A stretch of DNA of 64,000 bases from JBNJGB01 sp051747385 (GTDB lineage Bacteria > Myxococcota_A > UBA9042 > PHBI01 > JACKFB01). This document shows positions 8,191 through 16,161 of this stretch, in pieces (positions within the stretch are counted from its first letter, which is position 1; each line of letters opens with the position of its first letter). The notes beneath the pieces are model-generated. The model worked only from the letters and a program-made list of their open reading frames with translations. It was not told the DNA's origin and searched no databases. Position numbers and translations under genes: made by a program. The stretch lies in NCBI GenBank assembly GCA_051747385.1, contig JBNJGB010000022.1, positions 48,365-112,364 of the forward strand, written 5' to 3'.

Positions 8191-8985
8191 GTGGACGCGG
8201 GCCCCTACCTCGATCTGGCGACCCCCTGGCTGCTGGGCGGGCTGCTGATCGCGGCGCGCGTGGCCGCGGTGACCGTCTGGTTGCCGGGGCTCACGTCCAC
8301 GTCGGCGCCGCCCCGCGTCCGCCTCATGGCCACCCTGGTCTTCGCCGTCATCCTGGACCTCGGGCTGGGCGGCGTGGCGGTCGCCCTGCCCACGTCGCCC
8401 CTGGCGCTGGGGCTCATGGTGCTCCGCGAGGTCCTCATCGGCGCGGCCATGGGGCTGGCCATCCGGATCCTCCTGGCCGGGATCGAGACGGCGGGCTCCC
8501 TGGCCGGGATCTCCATGGGCCTGTCCCTGAACGTCTTCGTGGACCCCACGTCCGGCAACCAGAGCCTCCCGCTGGGGAGCCTCCTGGGCCTCGGCGCCGC
8601 CCTGGTGTTCGTGGCCATGGACGGCCACCGCCTGGTCCTCTGGACCCTCTTCGAGCACCTGCAGCACTTTCCGGTCGGGGTGATCGCCTGGACGCCGCCC
8701 TCCCCCGCGACCATCGCCCGGCTGGGCGGGGACCTGGCCACGACCGCGCTCCAGCTCGCGGCCCCGGTGATGGCCATCACCCTCGTGCTCAACATCGCCC
8801 TCGCCTTCGTCTCCCGGGCCATGCCGTCCGTGAACCTCTTCGGCATCGGCCTGAGCATGCTCATCGTCGGCGGGCTGCTGGCCATGGCCATGTTCGGCGA
8901 GGCCGTCGTGCACCACGTCGACCACGGCCTGGAGGACCTCCCGGCCGACATGGTCGACCTCGCCGGCTCCCCCGGGAGGCCGTGA
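8191..8985 (+). CDS. fliR: Flagellar export apparatus protein FliR
   Basis: FliR is a 264-residue integral membrane protein of the type III export gate, which normally packs against FliP and FliQ. About six hydrophobic segments are spread along the sequence. Family features include the LREVLIGAAMGLAIRILLAGIETAGSLAG stretch (about residues 79-107) and the NVFVDPTSGNQ loop. The GTG start at 8191 has GGGAG 5 nt upstream. The stop is followed 1 nt later by the flhB GTG. The C-terminal residues LPADMVDLAGSPGRP are hydrophilic. Confidence 0.92.
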   Translation: MDAGPYLDLATPWLLGGLLIAARVAAVTVWLPGLTSTSAPPRVRLMATLVFAVILDLGLGGVAVALPTSPLALGLMVLREVLIGAAMGLAIRILLAGIETAGSLAGISMGLSLNVFVDPTSGNQSLPLGSLLGLGAALVFVAMDGHRLVLWTLFEHLQHFPVGVIAWTPPSPATIARLGGDLATTALQLAAPVMAITLVLNIALAFVSRAMPSVNLFGIGLSMLIVGGLLAMAMFGEAVVHHVDHGLEDLPADMVDLAGSPGRP

Positions 8986-8986
8986 C

Positions 8987-10075
8987 GTGGCGGCGGAGCA
9001 GGACGGCCAGGAGAAGACCTTCGAGCCGACCCCGCAGCGGGAGGAGGAGTTCCGCCGCGAGGGTCGGGTCGTCAAGAGCAAGGACGTCACGAGCGCCGTC
9101 CAGCTCCTCATGGCGCTGCTGGCCTTCAACATCTTCGGCATGGCCATGTTCCGGGCCATCCTGGCGGGGACGCGCTGGACCATCCAGCGCGCCGCAGGCG
9201 GAGGCGCGCGGCCGACCATCACCGACACCCTCTATCAGGTCCTCGGGGCCGTGGTGCCGCCGGCGCTGACGACCGCGCTCTTGATGGCCGCGGCGGCGGT
9301 CCTGGCGACCCTGGCGCAGACCCGGTTCAACTGGGCGCCCTCGGCGTTGAAGCCGAAGTTCGACCGGGTCAACCCGCTCAACGGCATCAAGCAGACCTTC
9401 AGCCCCAAGAAATTCGGGGTGAACATCGGCCTGTCGACCCTGAAGATCGGCGCGGCCGCCTTCGTGGTGGGCGTCCTGGTCGCCGGCGTCATCCCGGCCA
9501 TGGCCGAGCTGTCCGTCTCCCCCCTGAGCACGGCCATCGCCCTCGTCACCGACCACCTGCAGACCCTGCTGTTGGCCACGACGCTCGCCGTGTCGGCCAT
9601 GGCGGCCCTCGACTATGCCTGGCAGCGCTACCAGATGAAGGAGCAGATGAAGATGACGCGCCAGGAGTTCCAGCGCTCCACGGAGGAGCAGGAGGGCAAG
9701 CCCATCTTCAAGCAGCGCCGGCGCCAGATGCACAAGGACCTGAGCTTCAACCGCATCATGCAGGCGCTGCCCGAGGCCGACGTCGTGGTCACCAACCCGA
9801 CCCACCTGGCCGTGGTGCTCCGCTACCGCCCCGGAGAGGACAAGGCCCCGAAGGTCACGGCCAAGGGCGCCGACGAGCTCGCGCGGCACATCCGCGCCCT
9901 GGCCCGCCGCCACGCCGTCCCCATCGTCGAGAACAGGCCGATCGCGCGGACGCTCTGGCGTCGCTGCAAGCCCGGCCAGAGCATCCCGTCGTCCATGTAC
10001 GAGTCGGTGGCGAAGGTCCTGGCCCGCGTCTACCGGAAGCGCGCCGAGCGCGGGCTGTCGCGCCACCGCCGCTGA
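8987..10075 (+). CDS. flhB: Flagellar export switch protein FlhB
   Basis: FlhB is a 362-residue export-gate protein that changes substrate specificity from hook to filament. It has an N-terminal cytosolic segment with the PTPQREEEFRREGRVVKSKD family motif (about residues 14-33), four membrane segments, and a cytosolic domain with the self-cleavage site NPTH (residues 270-273). The C-terminal part keeps VVENRPIARTLW-type and IPSSMYESVAKVLA motifs. The start is a GTG at 8987. It is the last gene of the operon and converges on the flavoprotein gene. flhA is not in the window. Confidence 0.95.
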   Translation: MAAEQDGQEKTFEPTPQREEEFRREGRVVKSKDVTSAVQLLMALLAFNIFGMAMFRAILAGTRWTIQRAAGGGARPTITDTLYQVLGAVVPPALTTALLMAAAAVLATLAQTRFNWAPSALKPKFDRVNPLNGIKQTFSPKKFGVNIGLSTLKIGAAAFVVGVLVAGVIPAMAELSVSPLSTAIALVTDHLQTLLLATTLAVSAMAALDYAWQRYQMKEQMKMTRQEFQRSTEEQEGKPIFKQRRRQMHKDLSFNRIMQALPEADVVVTNPTHLAVVLRYRPGEDKAPKVTAKGADELARHIRALARRHAVPIVENRPIARTLWRRCKPGQSIPSSMYESVAKVLARVYRKRAERGLSRHRR

Positions 10076-10127
10076 CCATCCCCGGCCGTCTCCGCCGGCT
10101 GCTCCGCGGCGCGGGGGCGGCTCCCCG

Positions 10128-10162
10128 CCGAAAAAAGTGAAAAATGAGAGGGCTTGACCCCA
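10128..10162 (+). repeat. Dispersed repeat family A, copy between flhB and the flavoprotein gene
   Basis: GCCGAAAAAAGTGAAAAATG followed by AGAGGGCTTGACCCCAC is a diverged copy of the unit upstream of fliM. It sits in the 96-bp gap between the convergent flhB and flavoprotein genes, with its GACCCC end 10 bp from the flavoprotein stop codon. The remaining GC-rich sequence (10076-10127) shows no clear terminator. Confidence 0.7.
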
Positions 10163-10171
10163 CGAGTCATG

Positions 10172-11623
10172 TCAGCCCCCGGGGCCGACCTCGCCGGAGG
10201 GATCCTCGCACGGCGTCGCCAGGTGCAGGTTCGACTGGCACTCGCGCAGGGCGGTCCGGATGCCCTCCTCCACTACGGGGTGGTAGAAGGGCATGTCCAG
10301 GGCCTCCTCGACCGTCATCCGCTGCTGGATGGCCCAGGCCAGGAGGTGCCCCGTGTGTTCGACCCGCGGGCCGAGCATCTCGGCGCCCAGGAGCTCGCCG
10401 TTGTCCTTGGAGGCGTAGACCCGCACGAGACCGGCGTTCTCGCCCATGACCCGCGCGCGGCCCTGGTTGCCGTAGTCCACGTGCCCGCAGACGAAGGAGC
10501 CCGGCGTCAGCTCCCGGTGGGAGTGACCGGCGATGGCGATCTGGGGGTGGCTGAACACGATGGCCAGGTGCGCGCGCCGCATCGAACCGCGGACGTGGGG
10601 ATATCGCGCCGCGTTCTCCCCGGCGATGCCGCCGTCGTCCGAGGCCTCGTGCAGGATGGGCCGGTGGGCGGTGTTGTCGCCCGCCAGGAACACCGGCGTG
10701 CCCTTCACCTGCATGGTGTGCCAGTCGTAGTCGGGGATGCCGCTGTCGCGCAGCGGCAGCCCCACCTCCTCGAGCCCGAGGCCGTCCACGTTGGGCCTCC
10801 GCCCGGCGGCCATGAGGACGTACTCGAACGTCCCGGTGCGCCGCTCGCCCTCGTCGTCGAGGAAGGCGACGTGCACGCCGTCCTCGGTCTCCTCCACGGA
10901 CTCGAGCTTCGTGTCCAGGTGGATGTCCAAATCCTCCTTGGCCAGCCGCGTCGCCTCGGCCTTCACTGCGGGATCCGTGAGGGGGCCGATGAGCCCGTCC
11001 ACGCCGATCATGGTCGTGCGCACGCCGAGGCGGTCCAGGGCCTGTCCGAGCTCCAGGCCGATGACGCCCGGACCGACCACCAGGATGCTCTCCGGCAGGG
11101 CCGGGAGCTCGAACAGCTCGTTCGTCGTGAGCATTCGCTCCCCGAGCCCGCGATAGGGCGGCGGGACGGACGGCCGGGAGCCGGTGGCGATGACGACGCT
11201 CTTCGCGTGGACCTCGGCGAAGTCCTCGCCCTGCTCGTCGGACACCCGCAGCACGGTCTGCTCGACGAAGCGGCCGCGCCCCTCGATCAGGCCTCCCTTC
11301 GAGCGGATGGATTCCACCGAGTCGAGGACGAAGCCCACGAAGCGGTCACGCTCCCGCTGGACCCGCTCCATGACGGCCGGCCCCTCGACCCGGACTCCGT
11401 CGACTCGCACGCCGAAGAGGTCCGTCGTCCGCGCGGCCTCGGCGGCGTCGGCGGCCGCGATGAGCAGCTTGGAGGGCATGCAGCCCACCCTCGCGCAGGT
11501 GGTCCCGAACGGGCCCGGGTCGATCATGACGGCCTTCGCGCCGGCCTTCTCCGCCGATCGACGAGCGACGAGCCCGGCGGTCCCGGCGCCCAGGACGGCG
11601 ACGTCTACGTCGTGTTTCTCCAT
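10172..11623 (-). CDS. Dihydrolipoamide dehydrogenase-like pyridine nucleotide-disulphide oxidoreductase
   Basis: This 483-residue class I flavoprotein disulphide reductase has an N-terminal FAD Rossmann motif (VAVLGAGTAGLVA), redox-active cysteines in CARVGCMPSK, an ATGSRPSVPP segment, an NAD(P)-binding motif (ILVVGPGVIGLELG), the FAD motif VFLAGDN and a dimerisation domain with the catalytic His-Glu pair in HPVVEEG. The CARVGCMPSK variant replaces the usual CLNVGCIPSK and is typical of accessory Lpd-like enzymes. No 2-oxoacid dehydrogenase genes lie nearby, so the partner is unknown. The ATG at 11623 has AGGAGA 7 nt upstream, directly abutting a family A repeat. Inverted copies of that repeat lie at both ends of the gene. 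Confidence 0.88.
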   Translation of the reverse strand: MEKHDVDVAVLGAGTAGLVARRSAEKAGAKAVMIDPGPFGTTCARVGCMPSKLLIAAADAAEAARTTDLFGVRVDGVRVEGPAVMERVQRERDRFVGFVLDSVESIRSKGGLIEGRGRFVEQTVLRVSDEQGEDFAEVHAKSVVIATGSRPSVPPPYRGLGERMLTTNELFELPALPESILVVGPGVIGLELGQALDRLGVRTTMIGVDGLIGPLTDPAVKAEATRLAKEDLDIHLDTKLESVEETEDGVHVAFLDDEGERRTGTFEYVLMAAGRRPNVDGLGLEEVGLPLRDSGIPDYDWHTMQVKGTPVFLAGDNTAHRPILHEASDDGGIAGENAARYPHVRGSMRRAHLAIVFSHPQIAIAGHSHRELTPGSFVCGHVDYGNQGRARVMGENAGLVRVYASKDNGELLGAEMLGPRVEHTGHLLAWAIQQRMTVEEALDMPFYHPVVEEGIRTALRECQSNLHLATPCEDPSGEVGPGG

Positions 11624-11636
11624 GGGGACATCTCCT

Positions 11637-11710
11637 GGGGTCAAACCTACTCACTTCTCATTTTTTCGACCGCCGGGGACGGCGGCCCTACTTCGTTTCG
11701 GGAGACCGCC
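11637..11710 (-). repeat. Dispersed repeat family A, inverted copy with sibling module
   Basis: Read on the minus strand this is GGCGGTCTCCCGAAACGAAG (sibling module), then GGCGGTCGAAAAAATGAG through GTGAGTAGGTTTGACCCC, matching the composite upstream of fliM in the same module order. It fills most of the 64-bp gap between the hydrolase and flavoprotein genes. Its outer module encodes the last residues and stop codon of the hydrolase. Confidence 0.75.
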
Positions 11711-12599
11711 GGGGACGGTCCTGCTGCATTTCGCTGGCGCCCTGCTGTCCGATCACCCCCGCCTCTCGGAGGTGGATGGAGATCGTCCGCCAGTAGTGGC
11801 GGGGATCGGGGGGCAGGTCGTTGTGGCCGCAATCGTAGCGCACCAGGCGCGATCGCGGGGCGGTGTCGTGCAGCCGGACGGCGTGCGAGAAGGGGACCGT
11901 CCGGTCGTCCAGACCGTGGAAGATGAGCAACGGCACGTCCAGGCCCGAAACGGCGGACAGGTTGTTCCACGGGTCCCGCACCAGGGCCTTCGGCACGAGG
12001 AGCCTGGGCGCGAAGGCGGTCAGGGATGTGAAGGTCGACTCCACGATCACGGCGTCCGGCTCACGTCTGGCAGCCAGGGCACACCCGGGTCCGGCGCCCA
12101 GGGAGCGGCCGTGCACGACGATCCCCTCCACGTCGGGCCGCGCGACCAGCCGGTCGTGGAATCGCAGGAGGTCGTCGACGATCGCCTCCTGGGACGGGGA
12201 TCCGCCGGAGCGGCCGTATCCCCGAAGCTCGGGCAGGAGCACGCCGAGGCCCATGTCCCGGTAGCGCGCCACCCGAGGCGGGAGCTGATCGATGATCTCC
12301 GCGTTCCCGTGCACGTAGATCACCGCCGGCCCCGGGTTCTCGCCGCTCACGCCGTCGCCCGGCAGGAACCAGGCCTCGACGCGGCTCTCCGGGATGTCCA
12401 GCCACCACCGCTCCACGCCCTCCACGGCCGCTGCAGCGCCCTGAGGTGCGGGGAGACGCTGTCCCGGGTAGATCAACCAGCGCTGGAACACCCACAGCCC
12501 GGTGAGCCAGGCCAGGTAGAGCCCCAGCAGCACGGCCACCGCGATCACGACGCGGCGGCGACGGCCGAGGCGAACAGCCCCGGGTTCATCCGGCTCCAC
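11688..12599 (-). CDS. Membrane-anchored alpha/beta hydrolase (ABHD/Bem46-like)
   Basis: This is a 303-residue serine hydrolase. An N-terminal transmembrane anchor (about residues 16-38) is preceded by an Arg cluster. The oxyanion motif is VIYVHGNAE. The nucleophile elbow is HGRSLGAG (Ser), with Asp in GLDDRTVPF and His in DCGHND, completing the catalytic triad. PELRGYGRSGGSPSQ is characteristic of the ABHD13/ABHD17/YfhR group. The substrate cannot be inferred. The start is a GTG at 12599 with GAGGG nearby. The last residues (MQQDRPRRSPETK) and the stop are encoded by a dispersed repeat, so the original C-terminus may have been replaced. It lies 58 nt downstream of the GGDEF-EAL gene. Confidence 0.85.
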   Translation of the reverse strand: MEPDEPGAVRLGRRRRVVIAVAVLLGLYLAWLTGLWVFQRWLIYPGQRLPAPQGAAAAVEGVERWWLDIPESRVEAWFLPGDGVSGENPGPAVIYVHGNAEIIDQLPPRVARYRDMGLGVLLPELRGYGRSGGSPSQEAIVDDLLRFHDRLVARPDVEGIVVHGRSLGAGPGCALAARREPDAVIVESTFTSLTAFAPRLLVPKALVRDPWNNLSAVSGLDVPLLIFHGLDDRTVPFSHAVRLHDTAPRSRLVRYDCGHNDLPPDPRHYWRTISIHLREAGVIGQQGASEMQQDRPRRSPETK

Positions 12600-12657
12600 G
12601 GCGCCCTCGGCACGCGGCCGGGCGGATGTGCGCGACGGTCGTCACCATGGCCCCTCG

Positions 12658-15390
12658 CTAGCGCGCGGTCGGGATCGCGTCAACGGCTGGCGACGGGCGT
12701 GGCCCGCGGGCCACGAGGGCGGCCAGGTCGTCCGCGGGCACCGGCCGGCTGACGAGATAGCCCTGCATCTCGTCGCACCCGACGGCGCGCAGGTACACGA
12801 CCTGCTGCTCCTCCTCGACACCCTCCGCGATCACCCGCGCGCCCAGGCCGTGGCCCAGGTCCACGACGGACCCGACGATCCGCTGGTTGGCGGGCTCGAC
12901 CAGCACCTCGTCGACGAAGGTCCGATCGATCTTCAGCTTGTGGACCCGGAACCGCTGGAGATAGGCGAGGGACGAGTAGCCGGTCCCGAAGTCGTCGATG
13001 GCGAGCTGGACCCCGAGGGCCCGCAGCCGATCGAGGACCTCCACGGCCAGCTCCGTGTCCCGCATGAGCATGGTCTCGGTCAGCTCCAGCTCCAGGCGTC
13101 CGGCAGGAAGCCCGCTCCGCTCCAACTCGCGCTCGACGTGCCCCACGAAGTCCGCGTCCAACAGCTGCGCACCGGACACGTTCACCGCCATGAAGAGCGG
13201 CGGGAGTCCCGCCTCATCCCATCCCCGGAGCGCTTCGCACGACAGCCGGAGCATACGGCGGCCCAGGGGCAGGACGAGGCCCGTCGCCTCCGCCACGGGC
13301 ACGAACTCGCCCGGGGAGACCATCCCGCGGGTGGGGTGGTGCCAGCGCGCCAGGGCCTCCACGCCGACGATCCGCCCCGTGCGCAGGTCCACCTGGGGCT
13401 GGAACCAGGCCACGATCTCGTCCCGCTCCAGGGCCTGGGCGAGCTCGCTCCCCAGGCGCGTGTTCGCCTGGGCCCGCTCGAGCATCTCCGGCTCGAAGGA
13501 GCGCACGGCGTTGCGCCCCTGCCCGATGGCGTCGTGCAGCGCACTCTCCGCGTGCTCGACCAGCTCCGTCGTGGCCCGATCCGGGTCGATGATGGCGCCC
13601 GTCCTCCGGCAATCGCGGCAGGTGGTCGCGATGCCCACGTTCACCCCGAGGAGGATCTCGCCGTCGGCCACCTCGAAGGGCCGCTCGAAGACGGCGAGCA
13701 CGCTGTCCGCCAGCCGCTTCTCCTCCGACAGGGCGTCCTCCACGTCCACCTGGAGCACGACGCCGAAGTCGTCGCCGCCCATGCGCGCGACCATGGCGTG
13801 CGGAGGCATGATCCCCTGCAGCCGCTCGGCGACGCCCCGGAGGACCGTGTCGCCGGCCTCCTCCCCGAACGTGGCGTTGACGTCCTGCAGCCTGTGGACG
13901 TCCACGAGCAGGGCCGCCACGGCCGCCCCGTCACCCCATGCCGCGTACACCGCCTCCTCGAGGTGCCGGAGGAAGCCGGTGCGGTTCGGGAGGTTCGTGA
14001 GGGGGTCGTGCGACTGGAGGTGCAGGACCCGCGCCTCCGCCTCCTTCCGCCCGGTGACGTCGTGATGGATCGCCACCATGTGGCGGAGCATGCCTTCCTC
14101 GTCCGTGGTCGGCGTAACGGTCAGCTCCACCGTGTAGAGGCCGCCGTCCTTGCGCCGCATCGTGCACTCGGACTGCCAGGGACGCCCGCTCCGTACCGCC
14201 TGCCACATCAGGGTGCAGACACTCTCGTCACGCATGCCGGCCCGGAGGACGAGCATGCTCTCCCCGCGAAGCTCCTCCTTGCCATAGCCGCTCTGGCGCA
14301 CGAAGGCCTGGTTGGTCCACTCGATGCGACCGCGGGGATCCGCGATGACCACGCCGTTCGGGCTCGACTCCAGGGCCACGCTCTGGAGGTGCATCATGCG
14401 CCGATCCCGCACCAAGCGGAGGAGGATGGCGAGGCGGCTCCCGAGGATGTGCAGATCACGCCGGGTCCTCCCGTCGAACGTACCCGGGGCCGGCCCCTCG
14501 AAGCGCGCCACGGCGATCCAGCCGTCGCCCGTGTCCAGGACCAGGGCCAGGGCGGAGTCGTCGTCCGAGACGGCATCCCGCCTCTCGCGGAGCGCCTCCT
14601 GCAGGACGGGGCACGCGGCGAGGGCCTCGGGGATCCCGGCCTCCCTTGCCACCAGCAGGGCGACGGACAGGTACCCGAGGTCGTCGGCCAGCGTCCGGCA
14701 GGCGTGGGCGATGACCTCCTCCTCTCCCGCGCCCTGCAGCACCCGGCCCTGGCAGGCCGTCGCGATGGTCCGGATGACGTGGCGGCGCACGTCGTCACGG
14801 ATGTCCTGGAAGACACCCATGACCATCCTGCGCCCGTCCGGCGCCTCGAAGTGGATGGGGCGGATGCGCACCGGGATCCGCCGGCCGTCGGCATGGACCA
14901 CCTCCACGTGCTCGGAGTCCGGGAACTCGCCCCCCAGGCCGCGTCGGAACATCTCCCGGTAGGCCGGGACGTCGTCCTCCGGGTGGAGGTCCGACTGGTG
15001 CATGCCGATCAGCTCTTCCCGGGAGCGGCCGAGGAGGCTCTCCGCGGCGGCGTTGGCGTCGGAGAGCCGACCGGTCTCGGCGTCGGTCACGATGCGGGCG
15101 TGCAGGGAGGCGTCGAACGACCGCCGCAGGTGATCCTGCAGCGCGTGCCGAGTCTGGCGTCTGCGGCGGAGGTGCCAGCCCTCGCGGGCCAGCCAGGTCG
15201 CGGTCAGGGCCGCGGCCACCACGACCAGGAGGCCGGTCATCGCAGCGTCACCTCCCCCCTGCCCGGATTCCAGTACACCGAGGTGACAGGCGCTCGGAGC
15301 CGCGCCGGCGAAGAGCACGAGGAGCACCGCCCGCACGAGGGCGGCGACACGAGCATCCGGCGGCGACCTTCGCCACGTATCGTCGTCCAT
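12658..15390 (-). CDS. Membrane PAS-PAS-GGDEF-EAL protein, probable c-di-GMP phosphodiesterase
   Basis: The protein has 910 residues. Two hydrophobic segments (about 20-38 and 51-67) are followed by PAS 1 (about 92-200), a GAF-like region (about 200-330), PAS 2 (about 338-450), GGDEF (about 460-630) and EAL (about 650-890). The GGDEF site reads GGDDF (538-542) and lacks an RxxD inhibitory site, so cyclase activity is doubtful. The EAL domain is intact: EAL (678-680), NVS, ELTET, DDFGTGYSS, KLKID, EGVE and QGY. It probably degrades c-di-GMP. The start is ATG 15390; a longer reading to 15549 would include a perfect sigma-54 promoter. Sigma-54 control ties it to the flagellar regulon. Confidence 0.9.
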   Translation of the reverse strand: MDDDTWRRSPPDARVAALVRAVLLVLFAGAAPSACHLGVLESGQGGGDAAMTGLLVVVAAALTATWLAREGWHLRRRRQTRHALQDHLRRSFDASLHARIVTDAETGRLSDANAAAESLLGRSREELIGMHQSDLHPEDDVPAYREMFRRGLGGEFPDSEHVEVVHADGRRIPVRIRPIHFEAPDGRRMVMGVFQDIRDDVRRHVIRTIATACQGRVLQGAGEEEVIAHACRTLADDLGYLSVALLVAREAGIPEALAACPVLQEALRERRDAVSDDDSALALVLDTGDGWIAVARFEGPAPGTFDGRTRRDLHILGSRLAILLRLVRDRRMMHLQSVALESSPNGVVIADPRGRIEWTNQAFVRQSGYGKEELRGESMLVLRAGMRDESVCTLMWQAVRSGRPWQSECTMRRKDGGLYTVELTVTPTTDEEGMLRHMVAIHHDVTGRKEAEARVLHLQSHDPLTNLPNRTGFLRHLEEAVYAAWGDGAAVAALLVDVHRLQDVNATFGEEAGDTVLRGVAERLQGIMPPHAMVARMGGDDFGVVLQVDVEDALSEEKRLADSVLAVFERPFEVADGEILLGVNVGIATTCRDCRRTGAIIDPDRATTELVEHAESALHDAIGQGRNAVRSFEPEMLERAQANTRLGSELAQALERDEIVAWFQPQVDLRTGRIVGVEALARWHHPTRGMVSPGEFVPVAEATGLVLPLGRRMLRLSCEALRGWDEAGLPPLFMAVNVSGAQLLDADFVGHVERELERSGLPAGRLELELTETMLMRDTELAVEVLDRLRALGVQLAIDDFGTGYSSLAYLQRFRVHKLKIDRTFVDEVLVEPANQRIVGSVVDLGHGLGARVIAEGVEEEQQVVYLRAVGCDEMQGYLVSRPVPADDLAALVARGPRPSPAVDAIPTAR

Positions 15391-15650
15391 GCTGTTCGTC
15401 TCTCCCTCGGGCCGCGTGGGGCGGCCCGTCGACCCCGGCCGGGGGCTGGCGGTGGTCGAGCGCCTCCTTAAAGCAGAGCAAAAGCAATGCACGTGCCAAT
15501 GGCACTGGCTGCCGTGCGAGGCCCGGAACGGGGCCGCTCGCTGCAACACGTTCCAGCGCCGCCCGGGGATCTCCCCAGGTGGAGATCACGCACCGCTCCG
15601 TGCGATGCCGGTGGAAATGCCGCAACGGTGCGTCGACGTGCACGCGGAGG
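15391..15650. promoter_or_regulatory. Control region between DUF309 and the GGDEF-EAL gene
   Basis: These 260 bp contain a perfect sigma-54 promoter (15483-15498, minus strand), a leader with AAGGAGG (about 15467-15473, not followed by a usable start codon) and no convincing ORF. I found no FleQ-box-like palindrome upstream of this promoter. Confidence 0.5.
15483..15498 (-). promoter_or_regulatory. Sigma-54 promoter of the GGDEF-EAL gene
   Basis: On the minus strand the site reads TGGCACGTGCATTGCT, an exact match to TGGCACG-N4-TTGCW. Transcription would start near 15471, leaving a leader of about 80 nt before the ATG at 15390. Confidence 0.85.
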
Positions 15651-15989
15651 TCAGCGAGAGCGCTCGACCGGGCGCAGGCGCACGATCCCCCGAGCGTCCT
15701 CGAGGCCACGGGCCAGATCCCACCGCAGGGTCTCCAGGTCCAGGCCCCGCCAGGTCGCCGGGACGCCCTCGAGACGCCTCAGGGCGCGTTCGCCGACCGC
15801 CCGCGCGCCCCTGTCGTTGCCTCGCGCGCGGTGGTGGAGCGCCACCGCGGCCTGGATGAGGCCCTGGGCGATCTCCCGGTCGGGCCCGGGCGGCATGGGA
15901 CGCCAGCCGTCCTCCCACACCTCGTGGGCCTCGAGGTAGTCGCCCCGGCGGAACAGCGCCGCGCCCCGGGCCAGCCGAGCGTCATCCAC
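15651..15989 (-). CDS. DUF309 family protein
   Basis: This small helical protein (112 residues from this start) has the DUF309 signature: LFRRGDYLEAHEVWEDGWR, then REIAQGLIQAAVALHHRARGN and GARAVGERALRRL. The family is of unknown function; its helical bundle includes conserved His and Glu residues. The chosen GTG at 15989 overlaps the stop codon of the 41-codon ORF upstream (GTGGATGA), which suggests coupled translation, and it begins just before the conserved region. A second GTG at 16037, with GAGGGG about 10 nt upstream, would add 16 non-conserved residues. Confidence 0.75.
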   Translation of the reverse strand: MDDARLARGAALFRRGDYLEAHEVWEDGWRPMPPGPDREIAQGLIQAAVALHHRARGNDRGARAVGERALRRLEGVPATWRGLDLETLRWDLARGLEDARGIVRLRPVERSR

Positions 15990-16107
15990 GACCGTGCTGT
16001 GCGTCCGGGTTCCGGCCGTGGAAGACCGTCTCCTCACGCTGGAAGCGCCCCTCGTCGTCCGGGTGGTACCGCTGGGTGGTCCACACCCCGTCGATCATCT
16101 TCCCCAT
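15982..16107 (-). CDS. 41-codon ORF resembling the N-terminus of glutathionyl-hydroquinone reductase
   Basis: On the minus strand an ATG at 16107 with GAGGAG 7 nt upstream opens a 41-residue frame: MGKMIDGVWTTQRYHPDDEG followed by RFQREETVFHGRNPDAQHGR and a final Gly. It resembles the first 25-30 residues of the YqjG/ECM4 glutathione transferases (MGxLIDGxW, xxY, GxFxR). The thioredoxin-fold domain with its catalytic cysteine is missing, and the stop overlaps the DUF309 start. It is either a remnant of a deleted gene that still drives translation of DUF309, or an independent small protein. The family match is from memory. Confidence 0.45.
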   Translation of the reverse strand: MGKMIDGVWTTQRYHPDDEGRFQREETVFHGRNPDAQHGRG

Positions 16108-16161
16108 GATCCGCTCCTCGTGTGCGTGGTGGTGGTCGTGGTCGACGCGCGGCGCCGGCCG

